Shown: positions 53,300-64,000 of the stretch, piece after piece
Numbering within the stretch: the first letter of the stretch is position 1
How the letters are laid out: each line of letters begins with the position of its first letter
Assembly: GCA_002221725.1 (NCBI GenBank)
Contig: NJFT01000003.1
Coordinates: 186,001 to 250,000 of the forward strand
Source of the DNA: Scedosporium boydii
Taxonomy: Eukaryota > Ascomycota > Sordariomycetes > Microascales > Microascaceae
Direction: 5' to 3'
DNA length: 64,000 nucleotides
Program-made: the position numbers and the translations under genes
Notes under the pieces: generated by a model
Databases searched by the model: none
What the model saw: the letters and a program-made list of their open reading frames with translations, nothing else
What the model was told of the DNA's origin: nothing

Positions 53300-54715
53300 A
53301 TGGCGTCCACCCTCAAGATCCGCAACTACACAACCATACCCCTCGAGCTCCAAAAAGCCGAGCGCTTCGACGCCGAAAAAGTCAGCCGCGGCGACACCCT
53401 CACCAACGTCCAGGGCCGCATAGCAAGCTTCATCAACGGCACCAAGTTCGCCACGAAAGAGCTCAAGCCCAAAGGCGACTCGCGCGAATCGCAAGACGTC
53501 TCGCACCGCATCGAGCCCTTCGAGACCAAAGACACGGGCCTCGCCGCCGCCGAGCGCGGCCGCGAAGTCCTCCGCCTCACCTTCGAGGGCGCCGGGCACA
53601 AGTACCGCGCCGATGTTCCGGGGCCGCTGAATCACTCGCAGACGATGGAGCAGCTCGACGGCGGGTCGGAAAAGTTTACGACCGTGTACGTGAGGAGCCA
53701 GCACTTACTCGCCGTGTTTTCGTCGACGAAACTCGAGTCGTGGATGAACGAGCTCGACGACAACTTACCCCTCTCGGTGCTTTCCATCCCCGGAACCCAT
53801 AATAGTCCCACATGCCACGTTGCGCTGCCCTCGGTGCGCTGCCAAGTCGCCGGCGTGCGCGAACAGCTCGACAACGGCGTGCGCTTCCTCGACATCCGCG
53901 TCTCCGCCGACCCGGACAACGACAGCCTCTCCCTCGTCCACAGCGCCTTCCCCATCAGCCTCACGGGCAACAAGTACCTACACGATCTCCTCTCCGAATG
54001 CTACGCCTTCCTCGACGCCAACCCGCGCGAATCCCTCCTCATGTCCCTCAAGCGCGAAGGCACGGGCCGGGCCTCGGACCAGCAAATGAGCCGACACCTC
54101 AAGAACCGGTACATCAACCCCAACAGCGCGCGGTGGCTCATAACATCGCACATACCCTCTCTCAGCGAAGCGAGGGGCAAAATCGTGCTCGTGCGGCGCT
54201 TCGCAGTCGACGACGCCGTGCGCGACGAATCGGGCGGAGCGTTCGGCATCGACGGACAGAGCTGGCCCGATAACTGCGAGGACGGCACCGTCGGCGGGGG
54301 GCTCATCCGCGTGCAGGACTTCTACGAGATCGACCAGAGCACCAACATCGAGAAGAAGATCTCCTTTAGCTGCGCACAGTTAGAGAGGGCGGGCGCCTTA
54401 CGGCACGAGAAGTGTCAGCATTCGGAGAGGGATAGGAGCAAGGATGGGGAGATTCCATTTTTTGTGAATTTTTTGACGGCGAGTAATTTCTTTAATGCGA
54501 CGTGTTGGCCGGAGAGGATTGCTGCCAAGGTGAACCCGGCTATTGTTGAGTATTTGTGCGCGAGGCATGGGGTGGAGGGGTTGGGGTTGAAGGGGTTGGG
54601 GGTGGGTGATGGAGGGACGGGGATCGTGGTTACGGATTGGGTGGGGGCGCATGGGGATTGGGATTTGATCCGGTGTGTGGTTGGGATGAACGCGAGGTTG
54701 ATCGGACAGAAGTGA
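53300..54715 (+). CDS. PI-PLC X-domain phosphodiesterase-like protein
   Basis: An intronless gene of 471 residues. The N-terminal 150 or so residues form a beta-rich region (LKIRNYTTIPLELQKAERF) seen in fungal relatives. The X-domain follows: LSVLSIPGTHNSPTCH with the first catalytic His, GVRFLDIRVSADPD, and SLVHSAFPIS with the second His candidate. Further on come NPRESLLMSLKREGTG, KIVLVRRFAVDD and NFLTASNFFNATCWPERIAA. In bacterial PI-PLC the first motif is GTHDS; here it is GTHNS, so the Asp partner of the His is replaced by Asn, a change that I believe is frequent in fungal homologues. It probably cleaves a phosphoinositide or GPI-like substrate, or may be non-catalytic. No signal peptide or Y domain is seen. 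The strong C-ending codon bias suggests good expression. Confidence 0.85.
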   Translation: MASTLKIRNYTTIPLELQKAERFDAEKVSRGDTLTNVQGRIASFINGTKFATKELKPKGDSRESQDVSHRIEPFETKDTGLAAAERGREVLRLTFEGAGHKYRADVPGPLNHSQTMEQLDGGSEKFTTVYVRSQHLLAVFSSTKLESWMNELDDNLPLSVLSIPGTHNSPTCHVALPSVRCQVAGVREQLDNGVRFLDIRVSADPDNDSLSLVHSAFPISLTGNKYLHDLLSECYAFLDANPRESLLMSLKREGTGRASDQQMSRHLKNRYINPNSARWLITSHIPSLSEARGKIVLVRRFAVDDAVRDESGGAFGIDGQSWPDNCEDGTVGGGLIRVQDFYEIDQSTNIEKKISFSCAQLERAGALRHEKCQHSERDRSKDGEIPFFVNFLTASNFFNATCWPERIAAKVNPAIVEYLCARHGVEGLGLKGLGVGDGGTGIVVTDWVGAHGDWDLIRCVVGMNARLIGQK

Positions 54716-55190
54716 GGTAGGTTTTAGTTGTAGATGTTGTAGATGGGATTGTGTAAGACCGTGATGTTGGTGGAAGTGATGGAGCAAGAGGAGGAAACCG
54801 AGGGAGTACGACTTGGATGAGAATTGAAAAGTTATGATTGCAGCATAGAAGCTCTATTATATACAAACCATTTATATCAACGTCACACACGGGTATCGGT
54901 CGGTGATTCCCCGTCGGTAAGTCGAACAGTCTAGCCCGACTTCTTCTCAGCGTTACCTCTTTTTTATCCTATTCTCGTGAGAGTCTTAGAGCATCTTTTG
55001 ATAACAGCAGTGTTTTTCTCTATACTATAATGCAAACGCTTCCGGTCCCTTTTTCCTTTTCCTTTTCCTTTTCCCCACCTTCATGTTTTCTGTTTCTTCC
55101 CTCTCCTGTCCCTTTTTGCAACTTCACTTATTTTCTACTTCTCTACGCTTAATTTGGGTCCTCATCTGGACTCTGCGCTCGTTGACAGAA
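54716..55190. other. Convergent 3' region between the PLC-like gene and mtd1
   Basis: About 475 bases of 3' untranslated sequence from two facing genes. A short CCTTTTCCTTTT repeat lies at about 55050-55075 (TTTTCC units, four to five copies). No gene was seen. Confidence 0.45.
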
Positions 55191-56368
55191 TCAGGACTCG
55201 CTCGCCTTAGGCGCTTCAGATGGTTGCCGATTGTCAATAAGACGCTAGGTAGGAAGACCAAGTTAGCCGAAAAAGATCAAGAAAGCTGTACCCAATGCTA
55301 GGGAAAGGAAAGGGGAGTCCATACCAAAAGATTCCTCAAGAGTACAGCAATAGTCACCTTGCCCACAGACGGCACATATATCGAAGCCTTCTCCTTGACA
55401 GCCGGCCCATCGAAATTCCGATACGACGAAAAGTTGATGCACACGGCGCCATCGCGAATCAACTCCGTATTCACCTTGTACTTGTCGCTCGGCACACCAC
55501 CAATAATGACGTCGCTAAGCGGCAGACAATTTTCGACGGTCCAGCCATCCTTATCCAAAACCTGGTGGCGGGGCTGCTTGATACCCGAGCCGCGCGTAAA
55601 GAGCTGCACGCCAGTAATGTCAACGGAGTAAACGGTAGCGCCATCGTTGGCCAGCAGCGCAGCAAGAGGACGACCGTTGACCTCGGAGCGGTTTATGACG
55701 GTGATAGTCTTCCCGAAGAGGCGGTTGCCGTAGGGAAGGATGGAGTTGTAGATCTGGAGGTACTCGAGGATCTTGACGATAGCGAGCGGCGTGCACGGGA
55801 GGAGGGACTTCTTGAGGTTCTGGGGCGGGTCGAGGAAGCGGATGTTGTGGTACATGTTTTGCAGGTGGGTGTGGCAGAGGCCCTCGACGTCCTTGGACAC
55901 GGCGACGGTTTCCTGAATGTACTTATCGTGGGTGGGGTTGTTGGGGAAGATGGGATAGTAGACGATGGTGCCGTCGACGGAGGGGTCTTGGTTTGCGCTG
56001 ATGATTTCGTCTTCGAGGAGTTCTTTGTCGACGGTGCGGAGGTCGAACTTGAAGCCGCTTTTAGAGCGTCAGGTTTAAGGCTCTAGGAGGAAAGATATAT
56101 TGTTTGGAAGAGGCCAATTCCTTCTTCTCTTCTTTTTTTTCCACATAAAGGCTTATAAAACTCACTTCTCCTCGCAAGTTTTCTTAGACCACTCGGCGTA
56201 CTTCACAGCAGCCGGGTCGTCATTGGCAAGAAAGGCAGCGAGCGCAGGCTGCTCGATGCCCTTTGCGCGCATGGCAGTAAGGGACTCCTGAACCTCGGCG
56301 AGGAGGTTCCTGGCGATGGTCTCCGCAAGGACGACCTTGCAGGTCTTGGGGACGGTAGCTTCGGCCAT
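55191..56368 (-). CDS. mtd1: Methylenetetrahydrofolate dehydrogenase (NAD+)
   Basis: Three exons, 56368-56166, 56057-55325 and 55244-55191, give 329 residues, close to yeast Mtd1 (320). The enzyme oxidises 5,10-methylene-THF to methenyl-THF with NAD+ in the cytosol, in one-carbon and purine metabolism. Landmarks are GFKFDLRTVDKELLEDE, VDGTIVYYPIFPNNPTHDKY, KDVEGLCHTHLQNMYHN, LPCTPLAIVKILEYL, INRSEVNGRPLAALLANDGA, the Rossmann part, and YVPSVGKVTIAVLLRNLL. The third exon is short (18 codons, RLIDNRQPSEAPKASES) and was chosen because the intron has a CTAAC branch 15 bases before CTACCTAG and restores the family's LLRNxLRL ending; without it the protein would end in a meaningless VWTPLSFP. Intron 1 follows the codon for the second Glu of CEE. 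Confidence 0.93.
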
Positions 56369-57474
56369 TGCGAGGGATGGGCGCGTTGCGCAACGGTAGG
56401 CTCGGGATGCGACGAGGATGGGGAGACGGGGCGCGGGGAAGAGAGGAGCTCTACCGCGGAGAAGAATTGAGGACGCTATGGTGAAGGGTTTTGGGGAGAA
56501 AACGAAGAGACGGGAGGTGGGTGAGCCAGAGGAAAAAAAAAAAAAAAGTTGCGCGCCCGGCGCCTATATTGTCATGGATGAATTGAGATGGATGATGGGA
56601 TTTTTTTGGCTGGTGGGGGTTTTCCTTCCGATCTTGGATGCAATGGAGGGGCTAAAAAGAGGTGGATCCTGGACAAGACAGTTGTACCTTGATTTGTACT
56701 TGTAGACTTGGAAAAGCAACACATGTACTCTCCAAGTACTTATGGGGGAGGAGGCCATCAAGAAGGGGGTAGTTTCCCGCGTGCAAGCGAAGTGTCCAGG
56801 GCGAGGAGAACATGAAGTGACTGTGAATGTGACTAGACGTACACCACCCACCCCACCAATACGGCTTGGGGCTGTATTTCTAGTTTACCCTTGAATTACC
56901 ATGTGAACCTCGATAGGAAGTTTTTCTGAACTTCATGAATGAATCATCCATCATTGTCTTCCTCAAACCAGCTTTTATCTATTGCGTTTTAACTCAATTC
57001 ATTCTAGTTCAGGCGGGAGGACCTAATCCAAACAGAGAGGACTTTGAACACCTTTACTGTTCCGCGCTCAGTTGATAGTGACGCGAAACAGCTGAGGCAA
57101 AAAGTTAGAATACATCAGTTTACTACAATGGGAAATATCCGTCCAATCGCCTGTGCCAAGTTATTAATCGACCCCTCCGACATCGTCCTAGCATTGACTC
57201 AGACGGACGCCAGGCGCCCATTAGTAAAGATGAACTAGATTACTTTTTTTACCACAACTGCCATCCCGTCCCCATTATCGGAGACGATGGCAGGCAATTG
57301 AACTTCAATCAATTGTCCTCATCTTTCCTCCAGAGGCCTCGCGCAAAACTCACAGTTTGTTCGTGGCGCGAAGAGCCGTCCTTTGCAGCAAACCAATCTT
57401 GGTATCAATTGGAACGACCTGCTTCCCTTCTGTGATTAGTCATAAAGAAAAACGGTAGCAACCCCGTTTCACCA
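56369..57474. other. Intergenic: mtd1 promoter and NLR gene 3' side
   Basis: 1.1 kb. The left part is the mtd1 promoter, with an A-run at about 56534-56548. The motif TACTTG/CAAGTAC recurs at 56695-56740. The rest shows no gene. Confidence 0.4.
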
Positions 57475-60400
57475 TTACCATTCCCGTTCCTCGACACGAC
57501 GGAAGATTCCCATCGTTGTCTGGATATTATTACGCAATGACTGTAGGTCAACGTTGATTTCAGAGATGGACAGCAGGAGCTTGATAACACCCACGTGCCT
57601 ATTCTTGAAGGCCCACAACAACGACGTATGCTCCTCGGCATCCCTTGCATTAACATCAACCTTGCCTGTATCGAGCAGTAGCTCAGCGATGCTCTCATAT
57701 CCCTTCACAGCAGCGCATAGCAGTGGCGTCCGCTGAAGGAGATTGTCCTTCCCATCGACGTCAACACGGCCCGTTTCCAGCAGCAACTTGACGATACCCT
57801 CGTATCCTTTGGCAGCGGCCCACCACAGCGGCGACTGGCCATCGGCGTTTGGAGAATTAACGTCGACATCTCTACCTGACAAGAGAAGTAGCTTGACGAT
57901 TCCCTCGTGTCCTTCTGAAGCGGCCCACCATAGTGGCGTCCGGCCGGAACGATCCTTCGAGTTAATATCGACCTTCTTTTTGGTGAGCAGTAGCCGAACG
58001 ATAGCCCCGTGTCCCTTTATGACTGCGCATAACAGTGGTGTCCACCCAAGGAAAGTCGTCGCGTTGACATCGGCTCTGCCTGTTCCGAGCACTGCCTTCA
58101 CAATGTACTCATCCCCATTCTCAGCAGCCCAGAGCAGCAGCGTCTGCTTATTCCTGCTCCCTTCCCAAGCGAGGCCGAGTGTACCCGTTGCCAGCAGTTC
58201 TTTGACGGCATCCCAGTACCCAGCCCGAACAGCCCATACTAATATCGTTTGCCCGTATACACCATCTTCCGGGGTAAGACCAAACTGAGTTTGGTCCGAA
58301 GCGAGCAATAACTTGAAAATAGACATATGCCCATTCTTGGCTGCCCAATATAATGGGATCCAAGTAGAAGAATCCTTCCAGTTAATATTCACCCTGCCAG
58401 TACCAAGTAGCAGCTTGACGATAGCCTCATGACCATTCTTAGCGGCATAGGATAATGGCGTCATGCGGGATTCTCCTGAAGAGCTAAAATCGATGGCGTA
58501 GGACGTCTGCAGCAACAGCTTGACGATATCCGTGTGGCCCGCCTTGGCTGCTACTGATATAGGCGTCTGCTGGAAATAATTCCGCGAGTTGACATTAACT
58601 GTCAACGTATCAAGCAATAGCTTGACGATCTCCTTGTGTCCATTCAGAGCAGCGACTGACAGTGGCGTCATGCAGTAGTATTCATCTGCAGAGTCAACGT
58701 CGACGTCGATTCTATTCAGTAACAGCTCGACAATAGCTGTATACCCTCTGCTAGCCGCTAGCCAGAGAGGCGTCTGGCCACAGGAATCCCGGGAGTTGAC
58801 AAGGATTGGCCCCTTGGGGACCAGTACGTTTATGGCCTCAAGTCTTTTCCTAGCTGCAAATGACGATGCCGTCGTGTGATGGTAGCCGTCTCCAGAGTCA
58901 ACAAATCCGGCACCAAAACTAGCATTGAGAAGCAGCCCGACGATAGTTGTATGACCCCTTTCAGCTGCTATCCAGAGGGCCGTCCGGCCAGAACAGTTCC
59001 GCGAGTTGACATCGATCCGGCCCGTAGCGAGAAGTAGCTTAACGATGGCCTCACGCCCGCCCGCGACGGCAGCGGCTAGCAGAGTCTGGCCAGAGCTGCC
59101 TGTGGTCTCTACGTCAGCGCCGTTCTCGACTAGCAGCCTGACGATTTCATCATGGCCCTCCTCCACCGCTGCATGTAGTAACGTAGAGCAGCCATCGGCC
59201 GTTTTATTGAGGCAACCGGCCGTGTATTTTTCCAGCAAATCGAGCAGCATGGAGCGCAGATCGGGCTCTTGATCCGATAATATATACGAGGAATGGTACA
59301 GCAAGTGTGAGGATGCGTAGTCGTAAAATCGGAATTGCTCTCGGGTTGGCGGTGTGTATCGCTGGTTCGTCTCAGCAACGATCTTACCCATATTGTAATC
59401 GGCCTGACCTCGAGATTTCAGAAGCTTTAGAGCTAGATCCCGGACAAAGCCTGAAGTTTCCGTTGTGGAATGAATAATCCGAGACGGCGCATCCCCCATC
59501 ATTACTTGCGGGACCACCACGGTAGAGACCTGAGTGTCAAAAACGCCATAGCTAAGGTATGTAACGATGACGCTTGCCATGGTTCTATTTGCTCTCTCCA
59601 TCGTGAATCCGATGCCGCTTGCATCCTTGAACTCGCTAAGGAGGAATTGCTTGACGCTGTGATGCATCAACCTCACAGTCAACTCTTCCTCGTCGACGAT
59701 AATAAGGCTGCCACAATAAGACAGCACCGAATATACATCATTCAGAAGGCTAGCTGGGCGCCAGACAGCATCACCGGGGACCACACTCAAAGCTTCGCGA
59801 AGGGCTTCCGTAGTTAACGGCTGACGAGCCGCCATAACAAGCTCGAAGATGCGCATTTGATACTTCTTCCCTTGGTCCTCCCACCTCTGTAGAATACGGG
59901 AAAAGGTTGTCGGGAGGTCCTTTGGAAGATCCGCCAAGGCCTGGCGAATGGCCTCGTCTGTTTCCTCCGCGCACAGGGACTCGATTTGGAGAGCGACCCA
60001 GAGGAACATTCCCTGCGCGCCTCGAAGGAGGGCATCCCTTATTTCAATTATAAGCATAGGGTCCCCGATTTTCAGTTTCATGGAACCGGTACATTCCATT
60101 CGCCTCCCCAGCTCTGTAGTGATGAAGGTACCGATATCGGCGTTATCTTCAGGAATTGTAATGGTACTGTGTTTTGATGTTAACTGTTTCGAGTCCACGT
60201 TCGAGATTGTACCGGCCTCTAACCGGAAAGATATACATATAAGTAATGTAAAGGTGGCTTGAAGCTCCCGGAGTTGTTGAAGCAATGCCTCCTTCTCGAC
60301 ATCGTCACACTCATCCAGCCCGTCCAAGACGAAATACGCCTTGAACTCCGGAGGCAGGGCGCGTTCAAGTACGTCGAATATATCCCTGAAATCTAAGACT

Positions 60401-61574
60401 GAATTTGTTTCATTAAGGAATGTCTCGACCATAGTGAGGTCCGGGATAGGATGTAGCAGTTGTCGGGCCAGAGAACAAACGATTGTATGTGCTTTCAAAC
60501 TATCGGAAATGTCATGCCGGCAAAAGAAATAAGTTACTGGGCATTTCGCGCCCTGGCTTTGGGAGTGGAGAATGAGATCATCAACAATATTAGCCAACAG
60601 AACAGACTTTCCCGACCCAAGCTTGCCTGTGCAAACTAGCGTTTGCGAATCTGTTTCCGCTTTCCATTGCTGGTATTCGGGGGCCTTCTCCAATAGAGTC
60701 GATTTCCCGATTTTCCGAATCTCCTTCCACGTCGTCTGATAATCGTAGGTGGAACAATAGTCGAGCACGCGCACACGTGCCTTCAGCTTCTGACGGTGCG
60801 ATTCGGCTGTAGAGAACTTCGACAACACTTTGAGATGTGTGCCTTGCTCCTTGATATTCTGGGCCGTCAGAAGGCTCACCTCCTCCTTGATCATATTGGC
60901 CCAGCGGTCGAGCTCCGACTGGTAGCCGTTCATATCGGAGTCACTTAGAAATGAGGCCAGCTGACCCCAGACCGATTTCTTTGTGAATTTTAGCATCTGG
61001 TGACAGAGACGGACCACCACGATAAAATATTCGGATAAATGTGATTGCAGAGTCTTCGACCGAGGATAAAGCAAGGCCATCCTTTCGTATCGGGGAGCCG
61101 AGCGACCAACGACCATGAATAGGGTTGACATCTTCTCAAGGCAGGATGAGAAGTTCGCCAGGGACTAGCAGAAGAAAATATCTTAGTAGCTGAAAAATAA
61201 AGCTAACGTTATAAGACCAGGAGTCAACGAACAAGCAATGTCATTCGTACGAGCGTCCAGACACCAGATGCAATGATATTCTGGGCTCCGCCGATTACGA
61301 TGTCCCCGAGTGCCGCGAATTGCTGGATAGCCTGCAGCACATTGGTCAAACGAGGCCCCAAACATCGCCCAGAGCCGAGTCTACGGCGGTCGATCTCGGC
61401 GGTGAGGTGCATGACATCCTGGATATCTGGCGGGGACCTGAGCGAATTGTCTCTCCGGCTGCGAAAGGTATGTTTCTGCTCGGGGGAGAGATCTGCCTCG
61501 AAAAGCGAGACCGCTTGCGCCAGGCGAATTTCAGGCTTTAGCGGCCCCGCTGCCCTTATCAGCGCCGAAGACAT
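57475..61574 (-). CDS. NACHT-ankyrin NLR-like (STAND) protein
   Basis: Two exons, 61574-61233 and 61164-57475, give 1343 residues. The start MSSALIRAAG was chosen; an in-frame ATG 40 codons upstream (61694) is possible. The N-terminal region (to about residue 250) matches the helical fungal NLR N-domain with PPDIQDVMHLTAEIDRRR, IQQFAALGDIVIGGAQNIIA and, across the intron, GVWTLVRMTLL|SLANFSSCLEK. The NACHT NTPase shows Walker A GKLGSGKSVLL at about 295 and Walker B AYFVLDGLDECDD at about 390, then the winged-helix part with HHSVKQFLL. From about 775 to the end there are some sixteen ankyrin repeats (for example NGHEAIVKLLLGTGRVNINW, EGHEGIVKLLLLSGRDVDVN). Fungal NLRs of this design act in allorecognition and probably in immunity. 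The intron's donor is GTTCGT, unusual, but it restores the family motif. No inactivating change was seen. Confidence 0.88.
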
Positions 61575-62588
61575 CGAGGCGATCTGTGAAGGAGTTATTA
61601 GAGGGAGGAGGAGCGTGCTCCCGTCCTGCCCCTCCAGGCAGAGGGGGCGCGGGCGCACCTGTGTATCCCGGTCTCTGGAGCATTTTACGCCCAATAATTA
61701 AGCACCATCTACCCGTCACGTGGAGGTGACATTCCAATGCAAGCGCTGGTTCGAAGGGTGTCTGGAGCGAGCCTTGCGCTCTTCTGGCATCAGCGCCACC
61801 CTGGTCGCCTCACATCCAGGCCGGACCCATCTCACCTACAAGATTGTTCAAGTTGATGATGTGTCTCGCGAGAGCTCGGGATTTGGATGTACGGCCAGAA
61901 ACCCACCATGAAATTTTAAATCCTTTCCATGCTTGCTCATACATCTTCCATTTCCTATCAAGTTTGACCCCATGAGGATTCGATGATGGAAGCCAGTTTA
62001 GAAGCGAGCTTCGGTATTTGCAGTTGTAACCAGCCGTACCAGCCCGTCACTGAGATCTCGATATTCTAGAACCGTTACCCACACCGTTTCCAAATCTGTG
62101 TTCCGTTTAGCTTGCTCCGTCTAACCCCACTACCCCACTATCCAAATGAGAAATTAGACTTGGACAGAAGCAGCACGACCAAAGCCGTCTTCTTCGGTCC
62201 TGCCTCAGATCCATCATTGATAAGAATTTCGGGAAGGAATTACTAAGAATCACAAAAGCCTCCGGAACCCAGAATCTAATCCTACCAGTCGTTGTCCCCT
62301 GCTACATTGAAGGCGTCTTTTCACTACAGGTCTGAACGCCAGCTTTGAGGGAGTTCATCTTGTCCCAGGATCAAGATTGATCCTTCCACCACCCCACTGA
62401 ACCCTTCGACTATGCCGGAGGCCCCCACATCCATCCCTACCAGCTCACCGGGTGTATGACCTCACCTCAACCACCCTTGAGCCAACTTGAATCTAAACGA
62501 TCCAATCCCCATCTACACCCATAACACACAACAGCGCCTCCCTCTGCCGTGAGCCTTGCCAGGCTCCGGTTGTCCTCTACTACCCATT
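61575..62588. promoter_or_regulatory. Divergent region between the NLR gene and mms19
   Basis: About 1 kb between divergent starts. The mms19 side (62300-62588) is C-rich (many CCACC and ATCC words), a likely promoter/leader. No gene was supported apart from the possible 40-codon extension of the NLR gene to 61694. Confidence 0.4.
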
Positions 62589-64000
62589 ATGACAGACTTC
62601 TCTCAATTGGCCCTCCAGTTCGTCCTAACCGACGATTCTGATGCCCGAGCCCAGATTGCCGACAAGGCAGCACAATGTATGTGGAATCGCTCTCGTTGCT
62701 GCTTCATTGTTCTCGGATAGGAAGCTAATATCTAGCCTAGTGATCAAGTCTTCTCCTAAAAACACTCATCCTGTGGCGAGATGGGTCGAGTCCATCGGAC
62801 CATGGATGCCGGGAAAGGAGGACGCCAGTATGGGCGATGCCACTGAAGGTTCCAAGGGTGACATTATTGCACGAGCCAAGGGTGAGATTCTCCGTGAGAT
62901 ATCTCAACTTTACGAGCTTAATATTGACGTTTTACCTCTCAGCACTTGAGTTTCTCGCTACTACACTAGAGAGGCTGGATGATGTCTTGATCGCCGCGCA
63001 TAGTAAGTGACCTCCACAGTAAACCGCTTCAGGGAGAATTCTTGCCAACACAGAGACACTGTTCTAGTCAAGCTTTTGGTCGCCTTCTTCGGCGCCATGT
63101 TCAGCGTTGATCACAAGGCTGGCATCCTCGCCTCCGCAAAGGCCCTCACCACCATAAGTTCCATGAAGGTCTTCCCTGCCTCTAGCGGCTACGACATCAT
63201 TAAGAAGGTGTGTGCAATGGGCAACGATTTCACCAAGCAAGTGGCAGATACTCGCCTTGCCATCTTCAGCCTCTTCCAGCAGCTTGTGACGGACCCCAGG
63301 GTCATCAAAGATTTGAGAACACGCCACGGCGATTGCGACTTCATGACTGATATGCTCGAATTATTCGGAAATGAGAGGGACCCCAAGAACCTCATAGCGT
63401 GGTTTTCCATTTTGGTGACCTTATCATCCGAGTATGACCCGTCTTCCGACCTGACGGAGAAGATATTCTCTGCTTATTCTGCTTATTTCCCTATCTCTCT
63501 GAGGACCTCGCGGCATCCTTCTGGTATTACAGCAGAGGACCTCAAGGTGGCACTACGGAGGTGTTTTGCTGCGGATGATCGCGTGGCTTCCCATGCCGTT
63601 CCGTATCTTATACAGAAGCTGAATCAAGGGGACGGGATCACTGTTGATGTCAAGGTACGTAGCACTCGTGCGCAGCTTGGCTATACCGCGGTTGGCAAGG
63701 ATATCTTAACTAAAACCCCTCCCAATAGCTTGACATACTACGAACGCTTAAGGAGTGCGTCGTGAGCTACAAGAATCCGATTGCCTCGGTCGACCCGTAC
63801 GTGAGCAAGATATGGAACTGTCTCAAATACGAAGTGCGAAATGGGGAGGTGACGGAGACTATAAACGCCACTTTGGAGGTCATTCGCGCCATGACGACGA
63901 GACTAGCCGGCGAGCCTCTTAGAAATTTTGTCTTGACCGTTCTCAGAGAGTGTACTGATGACCTATCCAATGCCGCGTACACCGAAAAGGCAGGGAAACT
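62589..64000 (+). CDS. mms19: MMS19 (Met18) Fe-S targeting and DNA-repair protein, 5' part
   Basis: Five exons are visible: 62589-62676, 62741-62881, 62943-63002, 63068-63654 and 63729 to the window end, where the gene continues. Mms19 is the cytosolic iron-sulfur assembly adaptor that delivers Fe-S clusters to DNA polymerases, helicases and XPD of TFIIH. Conserved blocks are MTDFSQLALQFVLTDD, HPVARWVESIGPWMPGKED, KALEFLATTLERLDD (joined by splicing), IKLLVAFFGAMFSVDHKAGI, LFGNERDPKNLIAWFSILVT, SAYFPISLRTSRHPSGIT, VALRRCFAADDRVASHAVPY and NGEVTETINATLEVIRAMTT, all fitting the N-terminal HEAT-like domain. Splice junctions all keep the frame; they were placed using these blocks. The central and C-terminal HEAT repeats are outside the window. 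Confidence 0.9.

Noticed and set aside
55295..56086. 263-codon plus-strand open frame
   Set aside because: It is the antisense shadow of mtd1, whose minus-strand reading matches the family across its whole length.
1..64000. CRISPR arrays, prokaryotic operons, riboswitches, intact transposons with terminal repeats
   Set aside because: The window is fungal nuclear DNA; I found no regularly spaced repeats, no transposase or reverse transcriptase motifs, and no long terminal repeats by eye.

Overview
The window is nuclear DNA of a filamentous ascomycete (Pezizomycotina). Short spliceosomal introns (about 50-110 bases, GT...CTAAC-like...AG) interrupt most genes. Fungal-restricted families (HET, Clr5-ankyrin, NACHT-ankyrin, heme-thiolate peroxidase, GPI-type secreted proteins) sit beside conserved housekeeping genes. 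I cannot name the species. All exon borders below were read by eye from splice signals and family conservation.

Layout. 1-5 kb: the 5' part of the mRNA export receptor gene mex67 (minus) is divergent from the FANCM-type helicase gene mph1 (plus). 5.3-28.6 kb is accessory. It holds an SRPK-like kinase gene broken by a one-base frameshift, a secreted heme-thiolate peroxidase, a Clr5-ankyrin protein, an unusual ankyrin protein with deaminase-like zinc motifs, a HET fragment, decayed oxidoreductase and membrane-protein genes, an intact three-exon HET gene, a small GPI-type protein, and a large secreted protein with an LEA-like alpha-helical repeat. 28.6-35.5 kb is a near-empty stretch with short palindromes. 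35.5-45.7 kb is mostly conserved: a Kelch-like single-pass membrane protein, an Apq12-like nuclear envelope protein, the GTPase Gpn3 and S-adenosylmethionine synthetase. 47.8-64 kb mixes both kinds: an unknown disordered protein, a 922-residue HET protein, a PI-PLC X-domain protein, methylenetetrahydrofolate dehydrogenase (mtd1), a NACHT-ankyrin NLR-like protein, and the 5' part of mms19.

Functional links. S-adenosylmethionine synthetase and Mtd1 both serve one-carbon metabolism. Mph1 and Mms19 both serve genome maintenance (Mms19 matures Fe-S DNA enzymes). Two intact HET genes, a HET fragment, a NACHT-ankyrin protein and two other ankyrin proteins look like an allorecognition or innate-immunity repertoire interleaved with core genes.

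The most interesting candidate is the gene at 15995-17758. It combines an N-terminal Cys/His cluster, ankyrin repeats, an HSE motif and, about 150 residues later, a CxxC motif. These are the zinc ligands of DYW-type nucleic-acid deaminases, here apparently separated by a long coiled-coil insertion.
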